Below are positions 22,257 through 32,203 of a stretch of 41,739 nt of DNA, piece by piece. Positions within the stretch are counted from its first letter, which is position 1; the number at the start of each line of letters is the position of its first letter. The notes below the pieces were generated by a model. The model had not been told where the DNA came from and ran no database searches. It saw only the letters and a program-made list of their open reading frames with translations. Made by a program: the position numbers and the translations under genes. This DNA comes from Bacteroidales bacterium (GTDB lineage: Bacteria; Bacteroidota; Bacteroidia; Bacteroidales; UBA7960): NCBI GenBank assembly GCA_003567205.1, contig PXAA01000066.1:1-41739 (forward strand). Reading direction: 5' to 3'.

Positions 22257-22295
22257 GCAAAAAAATTTTAATAAAAAAGAATTTGCCATAAAGTT

Positions 22296-23540
22296 TTACT
22301 CAAGCGCATTCACAACCAGGCCGCTACGCAGTTTTGGCTCAAACCATGTCGTTTTAGGTGGCATGATGTTGCCGGTATCTGCAATATCCATTAATTGCTT
22401 CATGGTAACCGGGTACAGGGCAAAAGCCACCTGCATTTCACCACTGTCGATCCTGCGCTTTAATTCACCCAGGCCCCGTATACCACCAATAAAATCAATA
22501 CGCTTATCGGTACGCAGGTTCTTGATCCCCAAAATGGGCTCAAGGACCGATTTCGACAAAATGGTCACATCCAGCACCCCAATGGGATCACTGTCATTAT
22601 AGGTGTGCGGTTTGGCTTTCAGTGCATACCAATCACCATCCAGGTACATGCCCATGGTATGCAGGGATGATGGTTTGTATTCCGACTTCCCCACTTTCTT
22701 CACCTCAAAACCACTGGTCAGTTTTTCAATAAACGCTTCTTTGCTCAGCCCGTTCAGGTCTTTTATGACCCGGTTGTAATCAATAATGGTAAGCTGATCG
22801 TCCGGAAACAAAACAGCCATAAAATAATTGTAAGGCTCATTACCGGTATGCCCGGGATTGTTGTCTTTCTTCTCTTTTCCGACCAATGCAGCAGCAGCTG
22901 TTCTGTGATGACCGTCGGCCACATAAAAGTATGGGACCCCGGCAAACAGCTTTTCAACCATCTCTATTGTTTTTTCATCATCGATCACCCAAAAGTGATG
23001 TCCGAAACCATCATCGGCCATAAAATCATATACCGGGGGGGGCTGCACCACATTTTCCACAATCGCGTCAATGGCCGCCACCTTCGCATAAGTAAAAAAT
23101 ACCGGTTCGGCATTGGCATTGGTTATGCGCACATGCTTCATACGGTCTTCCTCTTTGTCCGGGCGTGTCAATTCGTGCTTCTTGATGATGTCATTCAGGT
23201 AATCTTCCACACCTGCACATCCGACAATGCCATACTGTGTTTTCTCACCCCAACTTTGGGCATATACATAGTAATTGGGCTTTTCATCCCTTACCAGGTA
23301 CCTCTTTTTCAGGAATGCATGAAAATTTTCCCTGGCCTTGTCGTAAACTTGCTGTGAATACAAATCGATGCCTTCGGGGAGTTCAATTTCGGGTTTAACT
23401 ACACGCAAAAAGCTATAAGGATTGTCGCCGGCTTCATTGCGTGCTTCTTCCGAATTCAGCACATCATAAGGTCTGGAAGCCAAATCTTTCACTATTACTT
23501 TCGGAGGCCTGTAGCCCCTGAAAGGTTTTAAAATTGCCAT
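22296..23540 (-). CDS. DUF1015 domain-containing protein
   Basis: MAILKPFRGYRPPKVIVKDLASRPYDVLNSEEARNEAGDNPYSFLRVVKPEI; FYVADGHHRTAAAALV; in the serA/serC neighbourhood. Confidence 0.9.
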   Translation of the reverse strand: MAILKPFRGYRPPKVIVKDLASRPYDVLNSEEARNEAGDNPYSFLRVVKPEIELPEGIDLYSQQVYDKARENFHAFLKKRYLVRDEKPNYYVYAQSWGEKTQYGIVGCAGVEDYLNDIIKKHELTRPDKEEDRMKHVRITNANAEPVFFTYAKVAAIDAIVENVVQPPPVYDFMADDGFGHHFWVIDDEKTIEMVEKLFAGVPYFYVADGHHRTAAAALVGKEKKDNNPGHTGNEPYNYFMAVLFPDDQLTIIDYNRVIKDLNGLSKEAFIEKLTSGFEVKKVGKSEYKPSSLHTMGMYLDGDWYALKAKPHTYNDSDPIGVLDVTILSKSVLEPILGIKNLRTDKRIDFIGGIRGLGELKRRIDSGEMQVAFALYPVTMKQLMDIADTGNIMPPKTTWFEPKLRSGLVVNALE

Positions 23541-23604
23541 TTTGATAAAATTTATTCAGATTAAACATTTGCTTTGACAGGGATCAAGGATAACAAACCC
23601 CGGA

Positions 23605-24528
23605 TTACTTATTCACCTGGAAGGTAGTGTCTCCTTTTTCCAGGAAATTGACAATTTGAGTGGCAGCAGCGATACCCGCATTAATATTTGCTTCCGCTGT
23701 TTGGGCACCCATTTTTTTTGCTGTGAACACAAAACGTCCGGGATATTTACTTTCAATCTCTTCGCGGCAATCAGGCGCTAAATCAGACAAATAGTTAAAG
23801 TCGGCCCGCTCCTCCATGAGTTTCAGCAATCCTGCTTCATCAATGACTTCTTTCCTGGCTGTATTGACCAGGGTGCCTTTTTTGGGCATTACAGAAAGCA
23901 GGTTATATCCTATGGATTTTTTTGTTTTTTCATTGGAAGGGATATGCAGGGAAACAAAATCGCAGGTTTTGTACAATTCCTGCTCTGTTTCAAGGGGTTT
24001 AATCCCGTCTTTTTCAATCACCGCATTGTCCACAAAGGGGTCAAATGCGTATAGATCCATACCAAATCCCTTTGCAATTCCGGCTAAGTATTTCCCCACA
24101 TTTCCATAAGCATGAATGCCAAGTTTTTTGCCACGAAGTTCGCTTCCGGAGGTGCCATCAAATCCCTTTCTTACATGATACAGCATCATGCCAAAGGCGA
24201 GTTCTGCCACTGCATTGGAGTTCTGCCCGGGCGTGTTCATTGCCACAATCCCTTTTGCGGTGGATGCATCCAGATCGATATTGTCATAACCGGCTCCCGC
24301 CCTGACAATGATTTTAAGCTGCGGAGCAGCGTCAATTATATCGGCTGTAGCCTTATCGCTGCGGATGATCATGGCATCCACACCGGCAACTGCCTGCTTC
24401 AATTCTTCAGGTGATGTATATTTTTCCAGTAAGACCAATTCGTAACCTGCCTTGTCAAGCACTTCCCTGATGCCATTAACGGCTGCAGGGGCAAAAGGCT
24501 TTTCGGTTGCAACCAATACTTTTTTCAT
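23605..24528 (-). CDS. serA: D-3-phosphoglycerate dehydrogenase
   Basis: D-isomer 2-hydroxyacid dehydrogenase: IIVRAGAGYDNIDLDASTAKGIVAMNTPGQNSNAVAELAFGMM; LVNTARKEVIDE. Confidence 0.88.
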   Translation of the reverse strand: MKKVLVATEKPFAPAAVNGIREVLDKAGYELVLLEKYTSPEELKQAVAGVDAMIIRSDKATADIIDAAPQLKIIVRAGAGYDNIDLDASTAKGIVAMNTPGQNSNAVAELAFGMMLYHVRKGFDGTSGSELRGKKLGIHAYGNVGKYLAGIAKGFGMDLYAFDPFVDNAVIEKDGIKPLETEQELYKTCDFVSLHIPSNEKTKKSIGYNLLSVMPKKGTLVNTARKEVIDEAGLLKLMEERADFNYLSDLAPDCREEIESKYPGRFVFTAKKMGAQTAEANINAGIAAATQIVNFLEKGDTTFQVNK

Positions 24529-24550
24529 GATACACTGTTTTTTGGATTTA

Positions 24551-24592
24551 TAAAAAGCCTTCCCCCAACTGCCCGCGACAGGTGGGGAAAGG
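24551..24592 (-). terminator. Intrinsic terminator/attenuator between serC and serA
   Basis: Minus strand CCTTTCCCCACCTG-TCGCGGG-CAGTTGGGGGAAGG-CTTTTTA: 14-bp stem with one G-U and one mismatch, then T-run. Confidence 0.75.
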
Positions 24593-24614
24593 AAGATTGT
24601 TATAAAAAAAATTG

Positions 24615-25688
24615 TTATTTCACATGCTGCTTTTCAAAAGCCTGCATCACATCAATCAAGGCCTGGACACTTTCCCTGGGCATGGCATTATAGGTCGATG
24701 CCCGGAAACCGCCAACTGAGCGGTGGCCCTTAATTCCCACCATGCCTTTCGAAAGGGCAAATTCCAGGAAGTCTTTCTCAAGGGCCTGGTATTCATCCTT
24801 CATTACAAAACAGATATTCATAATCGAACGGCTGTCTTTTTCAGCAGTTCCCACAAACAATGGATTGCGGTCAATCTCATTGTAAAGCAGATCAGCTTTT
24901 TCCTGGTTCATCTCCTGCATCACCTTGACCCCGCCGAGTTTTTTCAGCCACCGGAGGGTTTCCATGCAAGTGTATATGGGCAAACATGGTGGGGTATTAA
25001 ACATAGAGCCCTTGTCGATGTGGGTATTATAATCCAGCATTGTGGGAATATACCTTTCTGCTTTGCCAAGGATATCATCGCGGATGATCACAAAAGTGGC
25101 ACCGGCAGGCCCAAGGTTCTTCTGTGCCCCACCATAGATAATGGCATATTTTGATATGTCAACGTAGCGACTGAAGATGTCTGAACTCATATCTGCAACC
25201 AAGGGGACCGGGCTGTCATAATCTTCAAGAATCTCGGTGCCAAAGATGGTATTATTGGTCGTAATGTGGAAGTAATCAACATCTTCAGGAATCTTGAACC
25301 CTTTGGGAATGTAATTGAAGTTTTTGTCGGCCGAGGAAGCCACCACATCGACCTCACCAAATCCTTTGGCCTCTTTGATGGCTTTCTTTGCCCAGGTACC
25401 GGTTTCCAGATATGCGGCTTTTTTATTCAACAGGTTGTAAGGCACCATACAAAACTGCATGCTGGCCCCGCCGCCAAGGAAAAGCACATGGTAGTTCGCC
25501 GGAATATCCAGCAATTCCCTGAACAAGGCCACCGTTTCGTCCATTACAGCCTGGAAATCTTTGCCGCGATGAGATATCTCCATTACAGACAAACCAATGC
25601 CATTAAGGTCAAGAACCGCCTTGGCGGTGTTTTCGATGACTTCTTGTGCCAGAATTGAAGGCCCGGCACTAAAATTATGTTTTTTCAT
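24615..25688 (-). CDS. serC: 3-phosphoserine/phosphohydroxythreonine transaminase
   Basis: [54 protein letters not shown] region [19 protein letters not shown]. Confidence 0.96.
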   Translation of the reverse strand: MKKHNFSAGPSILAQEVIENTAKAVLDLNGIGLSVMEISHRGKDFQAVMDETVALFRELLDIPANYHVLFLGGGASMQFCMVPYNLLNKKAAYLETGTWAKKAIKEAKGFGEVDVVASSADKNFNYIPKGFKIPEDVDYFHITTNNTIFGTEILEDYDSPVPLVADMSSDIFSRYVDISKYAIIYGGAQKNLGPAGATFVIIRDDILGKAERYIPTMLDYNTHIDKGSMFNTPPCLPIYTCMETLRWLKKLGGVKVMQEMNQEKADLLYNEIDRNPLFVGTAEKDSRSIMNICFVMKDEYQALEKDFLEFALSKGMVGIKGHRSVGGFRASTYNAMPRESVQALIDVMQAFEKQHVK

Positions 25689-25871
25689 ATCTATTGATTT
25701 TTTTGGTGAATAATATGGTTCTTATATATTAGGGAAAAACACTTTTAAGCCCAAGCGGTATGTTGGGGTGCTAACACTGCAAATATGGGAAAATAAAACC
25801 ATTGGGAAAAGAAAAGCCGCAAAAATTTTCCTTACCTTAGGCTTCAGAGTTTAACAAAGCGCAATAGATAA

Positions 25872-26957
25872 ATGCAAGAAGTTATTAAAAAACGGATCAG
25901 GGTTTTTACCTCACTGGGCGATCATATGCGGCAGGCGGTCAATGCACTCAGGCAGACGGATCAAGAAACACAGGGGCTTCCGGATCATACCCGGCATTTA
26001 TATCAGACGGCGCTTCGTTGTGCCCGACAAAACCCTTGGTTCACCCATGGTGAAATTGCCAGGGCATTCATGGCCATTTCCGAAATGCTTCAGGCATCCG
26101 TATTACATAAATGGGCCAGTCAATATCCATCCCTGGGCAGTGGGAATGGCAATCCCCTGAGAATCGCTGTCATCATGGCCGGCAACATACCACTGGCAGG
26201 TTTTCACGACATGCTAAGTGTGCTGATGTCCGGACATCATTTTACAGGCAAGCTTTCTTCGCAAGATGATCAGTTGCCTGTGGCTGTTGCAGATGTTCTT
26301 ACTGCACTGGATCCCAGCCTGGAGGGACGTATAGAATGGTCAGCCCAAAGTGTTAAAAAAGCGGATGCCGTAATTGCCACGGGGAGTGACAACAGCGCCC
26401 GTTATTTTGAATATTATTTCGGGGACATCCCGCATATCATCAGAAAAAACCGAAATTCCGCAGCCTTACTTAGTGGCAATGAATCAACACAGGATCTTGA
26501 ACGACTCGGTATGGATATTTTCTCTTATTTTGGGATGGGTTGCCGGAATGTGTCCCTCCTGTTGGTGCCGGAATCTTTTAATCTGAACCGCCTGGGCATT
26601 GCCTGGAAACCATTCCGTAAAGTTTTACAGAATGAAAAGTATATGCATAACATCCAATACCATAAAGCATTTTTGAGCGTAAATGCCACGCCATTTATAG
26701 ATATGGAATGTATTCTTCTTCAGAAAAGTCCTGAACTTGCCTCACCGGTTTCGGTTCTGCACTATTGGTATTACAAAAATTTTCCTGAAGCAGTGCAATT
26801 GATCCGCAAATGCCAGGAGCGCCTGCAGTGCGTGGCTTGTGAACAGGATATAAATCTTGACGGGGTTGATATGGTTGCATTGGGGAAAACGCAGCAACCC
26901 ACCCTCTGGGATTACGCCGACAGAGTCGACACCATACAGTTTTTGTTAAACATCTGA
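25872..26957 (+). CDS. Acyl-CoA reductase (LuxC-like) family protein
   Basis: IAVIMAGNIPLAGFHDMLSVLMSGHHFTGKLSSQD; DAVIATGSDNSARYFEYYFGDIPHIIRKNRNSAALLSGNES; GMGCRNVSLLLVPESF. Confidence 0.8.
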   Translation: MQEVIKKRIRVFTSLGDHMRQAVNALRQTDQETQGLPDHTRHLYQTALRCARQNPWFTHGEIARAFMAISEMLQASVLHKWASQYPSLGSGNGNPLRIAVIMAGNIPLAGFHDMLSVLMSGHHFTGKLSSQDDQLPVAVADVLTALDPSLEGRIEWSAQSVKKADAVIATGSDNSARYFEYYFGDIPHIIRKNRNSAALLSGNESTQDLERLGMDIFSYFGMGCRNVSLLLVPESFNLNRLGIAWKPFRKVLQNEKYMHNIQYHKAFLSVNATPFIDMECILLQKSPELASPVSVLHYWYYKNFPEAVQLIRKCQERLQCVACEQDINLDGVDMVALGKTQQPTLWDYADRVDTIQFLLNI

Positions 26958-27023
26958 GTCTGGCGGATATTTGCTATTAATGCAGCAAACATGTATATTT
27001 GCTGGTAAGTGAATCTTGAGTAT

Positions 27024-27719
27024 ATGAAAAAAAAACTTATTTTTCCCCTGCTGCTCCTTGTTTGTATCGCTCCCGAAGTATGGGCCGATTCCTTTGAAAG
27101 AGATCGTAATGCCATGGTGCGCAGTCAGATACGTGCCAGAGGCATTCGCGATCATGCCACCCTTGAGGCCATGCGTTCTGTGCCCAGGCATTTGTACGTT
27201 CCGGCCGCGCAGATGCGCTTTGCCTATCATGACAGGCCCCTTCCAATCGGGTACGGACAAACCATATCCCAACCATATATTGTTGCTTACATGACAGAGA
27301 TCATCAGGCCAAAACCCGATCATAAAGTGCTTGAAATAGGCACCGGTTCGGGTTACCAGGCAGCAATACTTGCAGAGATTATAGACCAGGTATACACCAT
27401 TGAAATTATAAGACCACTGGGTGATCAGGCACGCCGGAAACTGGAAGCCCAGTACAACAACGTGCATGTAAAGATTGCAGACGGTTATTATGGATGGGAA
27501 GAACATGCACCCTTTGATGCCATCGTGGTGACTGCTGCTGCAGAATACATTCCCCCTCCCCTGGTCGAGCAACTAAAAGCGGGGGGGCGTATGATCATCC
27601 CCGTAGGCTCCCCCTTCCAGATGCAACACCTCATGCTGGTGGAAAAAAAGGAAGACGGGGAAATTACCACCCGCAGCCTTATGCCGGTGCGTTTTGTTCC
27701 TTTTGATAGAGCCGATTGA
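27024..27719 (+). CDS. pcm: Protein-L-isoaspartate O-methyltransferase with N-terminal signal peptide
   Basis: PCMT core: RHLYVPAAQMRFAYHDRPLPIGYGQTISQPYIVAYMTE, VLEIGTGSGYQAAILAEI, PFDAIVVTAAAEYIPPPLVEQLKAGGRMIIPVG. N-terminus MKKKLIFPLLLLVCIAPEVWA-DS reads as a Sec signal peptide. Confidence 0.9.
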   Translation: MKKKLIFPLLLLVCIAPEVWADSFERDRNAMVRSQIRARGIRDHATLEAMRSVPRHLYVPAAQMRFAYHDRPLPIGYGQTISQPYIVAYMTEIIRPKPDHKVLEIGTGSGYQAAILAEIIDQVYTIEIIRPLGDQARRKLEAQYNNVHVKIADGYYGWEEHAPFDAIVVTAAAEYIPPPLVEQLKAGGRMIIPVGSPFQMQHLMLVEKKEDGEITTRSLMPVRFVPFDRAD

Positions 27720-27721
27720 AT

Positions 27722-30160
27722 ATGAATGCGACCCCTGAGCATGCAGGCACGAGACTGATCGTCAGCCTGGCTTTGCACTCCGCAGCCATCATAGCTTTTC
27801 AGCTTGCATTGATGCAGTTGATCTCCATCGTACAATGGCACCATTTTGCCTATATGATTATTTCTGTAGCCATGCTGGGGTTTGGTGCCAGTGGCACTTT
27901 ACTGGCTCTGGCCAGGGAAAAACTGCTGGCAAATTCCGATTGGCTCGTTCCGTTGTTAATGACCATCAGCGGACTATGCATGATGGGGGCCTTCCCCATC
28001 ACCAGAATCGGCTTTTTTCAGTTTGATGTATATCTTTTGTTTGTTGAAAGTTCACAATTCCCTGTTCTTGCAGCCAACTATCTGATATATTTTGTTCCCT
28101 TTTTTACTGGCGCACTGGCCATCGGCATTCTCTTTATCAAACATACCCGGAAAATTGGCACCTACTATTTTTCCAACCTGCTGGGCTCAGGCATTGGCGG
28201 ATTGCTGGTATTGTTTGTTTTCGGGAATATTTACCCCCAACTGGTACCTCCCCTGGCAGGTCTTTTTTCGGTTATTGCCGGCTTGCTTGGTATTGGCAGA
28301 AAGTACTACAGGTTACACCTGGTTATTGGTATCCTTGCAATAGCCACAGCCACTGTCCTAATTCGTCAGCCTGGCTCGATTCCCATATCCCAATACAAAA
28401 GCCTGGCACAAGCCATGAATCTTCCTGGGGCAAAAGTAATATACAGCAACCCGGATATTCATGGTCTTATTGAAGTGGTTTCATCGCCCGCACTGCGATT
28501 CGCCCCGGCCCTCAGCCTTTCTTTTACCGGCGAAGTCCCGGTTAAGAAAAATATTTTTGTGAATGGAAATTTTTATGGGGTCATTCCACAATATTCATAC
28601 GAACAAACAACCCACATCCTCGATTACACCACCCAGGCATTGCCATGGGCCATACAGGAAGGCAAGACAATATTATTGATCAACGCGGGCGAAGGCGCCC
28701 CCCTGGCGCATACCTTCTCCCGGCAGCCAACACATGTGGATGCCATAATCCCCAACGCAGGTGTGGTAAAAATGATGAAGACAGAATTTGCAGAAGAGTC
28801 CGGGGGGCTTTTTCTGCATGACGATTTACAAATTCACACCAAAGAGGCCCGAAATTTCCTGGCATCTGTTTCCAGGAAAAGCTATGACCTAATACTGCTT
28901 CCTCAACAGGATGCTTTCGGCGGAACTGCCGGGATCAATGCCCTCCAAGAGAATTATACCATGACACTTGAATCATTCAGCCTGATGTGGGAACATCTGA
29001 ACCCTGACGGGCTTATTTCTGTGTCGACCTGGACCGACTACCCTTCCAGGACCACCCTCAAGCTGTTGACCACATTGGTTCAAACCCTCTATGACAAGGG
29101 GATTACCGAACCTGAACAATACATCGCAGCCGTACGATCTTGGGGCACAATCACATTTGTGTTGAAAAAAACACCCCTCACCGAACAGGAAACCAAAAAG
29201 ATCAGGGCATTCTCGAATGAACTATTTTTTGACCCAATGCTTTTGCCTGACATCCGGGCCGAAGAAAGGCAAAGGTATAACATGGCAGAAGATGAAGACT
29301 TTTTTTCGTATGTAGACAAAATTATGGCCGGTGACCGCCGGTTTGTGGAAGAATACGGCTTTATGATACAACCTGCCAGGGATGACAAACCCTACTTTTC
29401 CCAGTTTCTTAAGCTAAAGAACATTCGGCGAATGGCTGAAATTTTTGGTGGTGGGCAGGTCCCATTCCTGGAGCTCGGATACCTGATTGTGCTCGTCACC
29501 CTGGTACAAAGCGTCTTTTTGGCTTTACTTTTTATAATTCTGCCCTTGCTCAGACTTCGTAAAAGCCGGCAGGGGAAGGGGGGTACGCTTTTGTATTTCG
29601 GTGCACTGGGTATTGGTTATATGTTTGTGGAAATCATCCTGATACAGCGTTTTGTCCTGTATTTTGGACATCCGGTATACGCCATTTCGGCTGTAATAAG
29701 CACCATGCTCGTTGCCAGTGGGGTGGGAAGTCTAATCTCAGGGAAACTGCCGGCCATTCCACGTTCGCCGACAATAATTGGTTTATTAATTGGTATAATG
29801 TTGCTGGGCTACACCTTCCTGCTGACATCCGTCCTTCAGTGGACCATTGCCATTACATTGCCGCTGAAAATCATCATAAGCTTTCTGCTAATCGGTATTC
29901 CCTCTTTTTTCAAAGGAATGATGTTTCCTCTGGGTATACGTTTTATATCGGAATATGACGTCAGCCAGACGCCGTGGGCATGGGGCATCAACGGATCTTT
30001 TTCCGTAATCAGCACTTCCCTGGCCATGCTGATTGCAGTTGAATCGGGTTTCATGGTGGTAATGGCCGTGGCAGTGAGCTGTTATTTGATCGCATCTGCT
30101 GTGTTTATTTTTCACCGCAAAATATTCCGGCAAAACCCCAAACCCCAATCAATCCATTAA
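27722..30160 (+). CDS. Multi-pass membrane protein with central spermidine-synthase-like Rossmann domain
   Basis: Several hydrophobic helices at both ends; central TILLINAGEGAPLAHTF...ARNFLASVSRKSYDLILLPQQDAFGG...LESFSLMWEHLNPDGLISV matches SpeE-like architecture. Confidence 0.75.
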   Translation: MNATPEHAGTRLIVSLALHSAAIIAFQLALMQLISIVQWHHFAYMIISVAMLGFGASGTLLALAREKLLANSDWLVPLLMTISGLCMMGAFPITRIGFFQFDVYLLFVESSQFPVLAANYLIYFVPFFTGALAIGILFIKHTRKIGTYYFSNLLGSGIGGLLVLFVFGNIYPQLVPPLAGLFSVIAGLLGIGRKYYRLHLVIGILAIATATVLIRQPGSIPISQYKSLAQAMNLPGAKVIYSNPDIHGLIEVVSSPALRFAPALSLSFTGEVPVKKNIFVNGNFYGVIPQYSYEQTTHILDYTTQALPWAIQEGKTILLINAGEGAPLAHTFSRQPTHVDAIIPNAGVVKMMKTEFAEESGGLFLHDDLQIHTKEARNFLASVSRKSYDLILLPQQDAFGGTAGINALQENYTMTLESFSLMWEHLNPDGLISVSTWTDYPSRTTLKLLTTLVQTLYDKGITEPEQYIAAVRSWGTITFVLKKTPLTEQETKKIRAFSNELFFDPMLLPDIRAEERQRYNMAEDEDFFSYVDKIMAGDRRFVEEYGFMIQPARDDKPYFSQFLKLKNIRRMAEIFGGGQVPFLELGYLIVLVTLVQSVFLALLFIILPLLRLRKSRQGKGGTLLYFGALGIGYMFVEIILIQRFVLYFGHPVYAISAVISTMLVASGVGSLISGKLPAIPRSPTIIGLLIGIMLLGYTFLLTSVLQWTIAITLPLKIIISFLLIGIPSFFKGMMFPLGIRFISEYDVSQTPWAWGINGSFSVISTSLAMLIAVESGFMVVMAVAVSCYLIASAVFIFHRKIFRQNPKPQSIH

Positions 30161-30197
30161 GCAAACAACAAGGCGCCTTGCGCTGCACCCAAACCTT

Positions 30198-31034
30198 ATG
30201 AAAAACCACATCACAAGCCTTCAGAACCCCCTTGTAAAACAGATCCTGCAGCTCCAGAAGAAATCATCTGAACGAAAAAAAACCGGCCTGTTTGTCGCTG
30301 AAGGACGCCGCGAAGTATCCCTTGCCCTTTCCCGGGGTTTTGAACCCTTGCATATTTTGCTTTGTGAAGACATCTTTGAAAATGACCCTGCCTACCCCAT
30401 CAAAACGGACAAAAATGCGATACATCCAATTACGCCTGTAAGCCATGTGGTTTACAATAAACTGGCTTACCGTAATGATGCAGAAGGTGTTTTGCTGGTA
30501 GGTAAACAGCGCTTGCTTAGCCCTCACGATCTGACTATGCCAGGAAATCCACTCATTCTGGTGACAGAAGGCATGGAGAAACCCGGGAACCTGGGAGCCA
30601 TCCTTCGTACAGCGGATGCAGCAGGGGTGACGGCCATCATTCTTGCCGATTGTAAAACCGACCTGTACAACCCAAATGCCATAAGGGCAAGTCTGGGATG
30701 TGTATTTACGGTTCCTGCAGCAATATGCAGCAGCAAGGAGGCCATTGGCTGGATTAATGACCACAACTGTTGGGGCACTGGCACTCCCAAGGTTTTTGTG
30801 GCAACACTACAAACAAACACCGCATATTTCGAGGCAAACATGAAGGGACCCACCGTCCTGGCCTTTGGAGCGGAAGACAAAGGCCTGTCAGGTATCTGGA
30901 GGACAGATGCCTGCCAGGCAATCCGCATACCCATGGCAGGAGCCATAGATTCACTGAATGTATCGGCCTCTGTGGCCATATTATGCTTTGAGGCAGTCAG
31001 GCAGAGATTTCAAAAACAGGTAATCACGGGTTAA
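30198..31034 (+). CDS. TrmH-family (SpoU) RNA 2'-O-ribose methyltransferase
   Basis: ITSLQNPLVKQILQLQKKSSERKKTGLFVAEGRREV; VTEGMEKPGNLGAILRTADAAGVTAIIL; GAEDKGLSGIW; IRIPMAGAIDSLNVSASVAILCFEAVRQ. Confidence 0.93.
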   Translation: MKNHITSLQNPLVKQILQLQKKSSERKKTGLFVAEGRREVSLALSRGFEPLHILLCEDIFENDPAYPIKTDKNAIHPITPVSHVVYNKLAYRNDAEGVLLVGKQRLLSPHDLTMPGNPLILVTEGMEKPGNLGAILRTADAAGVTAIILADCKTDLYNPNAIRASLGCVFTVPAAICSSKEAIGWINDHNCWGTGTPKVFVATLQTNTAYFEANMKGPTVLAFGAEDKGLSGIWRTDACQAIRIPMAGAIDSLNVSASVAILCFEAVRQRFQKQVITG

Positions 31035-31039
31035 GAGGC

Positions 31040-32203
31040 TCAACCCCTGCGCCTTTGGATTTCTTTTTTTATAAGAAAGAGTTCGCGGGAGGTCTGTCCG
31101 GCCACCGAGGTATTCTCCTCGGCCCGGCGGATCAAATAAGGAACCACTGTTTTCACCGGCCCGTATGGAACATACTTACATACCTGGTAACCTGCAGCCG
31201 CTAGGTTATAGGATATATGATCACTCATGCCAAGCAACTGGGCAAAAGAAATGTTCGGGTGATCATTGGGCAAAGACAGGCTGTTCATAATATCCACCGC
31301 ATTTGTGCAACTGAGCTCATTATGTGTGCCAATGCACACGGCAACATGCTTTACATTGGCCAGTACTAATGCCGTGGCTTCGTCAAAAGCCTGATCCGTA
31401 GACGCTTTATCCGGGTAAATTGGTGACGGATACCCCATCTTTCGGGCACGTGCCCTTTCTTTTTCCATATATGCCCCGCGAACCAATTTAAAAGCTGGGA
31501 AAATACCCCTTTGACGCGCCCGTTCGATAAAGTTCTGCAAATAATGCAGGCGGTCGTGACGATACATCTGTAATGTATTGAAGACAATTGGTTTTTCTGT
31601 ATTGTACCGGAACATGAGGTCTTCAACCAATGCGTCCACCATGCCCTGTATCCAGCTTTCTTCGGAATCAATCATCACGGGCACACCTTTACTTGCTCCA
31701 TAAGCACATATTTCATCAAAACGTGCTTTTACGCGGTCAAATTCTTTTTGTTCCCCTTCTGGCAATTGTCGGCCCGACTGTACTTTTTCCAATAAATCAA
31801 ACCGCGACAGGCCTGTTGGCTTAAATACCGCATTGGGGATAAACGGCTCGGAACAGGCCTTATCGATGGTGTCGAGTATCTGTCTTTTGGTATAATCAAA
31901 ATCCGCTTCTATCTCTTTTCTTTCAGCTGAATAATCCAGGATGGTCAGTACGTTGGATTGCCCGAGGCGATGAATGGTTTCATTACAGGCACTGATTGTT
32001 CCCCCCCCGCAGAAATGGTTATACACAGTTGGCTTCAGTGCCCATTTAACAGGGATACGCAACCATAAAGCAAGCTTTAAAAGCAGGGAACCAGCTTTTA
32101 CAAGTACCGGACTTCCCACCAGTCTAAACAACCAATACGCTTTTTTCAGGTTTTTTGCATCCCTGTCTTTGAATGCAATCTCCGTATTATCGAATGCAAT
32201 CAT
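31040..32203 (-). CDS. Proline dehydrogenase
   Basis: MIAFDNTEIAFKDRDAKNLKKAYWLFRLVGSPVLVKAGS; FKPTGLSRFDLLEK, MIDSEESWIQ, FPAFKLVRGAYMEKERARARKMGYPSPIYPDKASTDQAFDEA, VCIGTHNELS, YKYVPYGP-like segment. Confidence 0.9.
   Translation of the reverse strand: MIAFDNTEIAFKDRDAKNLKKAYWLFRLVGSPVLVKAGSLLLKLALWLRIPVKWALKPTVYNHFCGGGTISACNETIHRLGQSNVLTILDYSAERKEIEADFDYTKRQILDTIDKACSEPFIPNAVFKPTGLSRFDLLEKVQSGRQLPEGEQKEFDRVKARFDEICAYGASKGVPVMIDSEESWIQGMVDALVEDLMFRYNTEKPIVFNTLQMYRHDRLHYLQNFIERARQRGIFPAFKLVRGAYMEKERARARKMGYPSPIYPDKASTDQAFDEATALVLANVKHVAVCIGTHNELSCTNAVDIMNSLSLPNDHPNISFAQLLGMSDHISYNLAAAGYQVCKYVPYGPVKTVVPYLIRRAEENTSVAGQTSRELFLIKKEIQRRRG

Noticed and set aside
25872-26957. Bioluminescence (lux) locus suggested by LuxC-like similarity
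   Set aside because: No luxA/B/D/E nearby; this acyl-CoA reductase family is common next to serC in Bacteroidota and does not imply light production.
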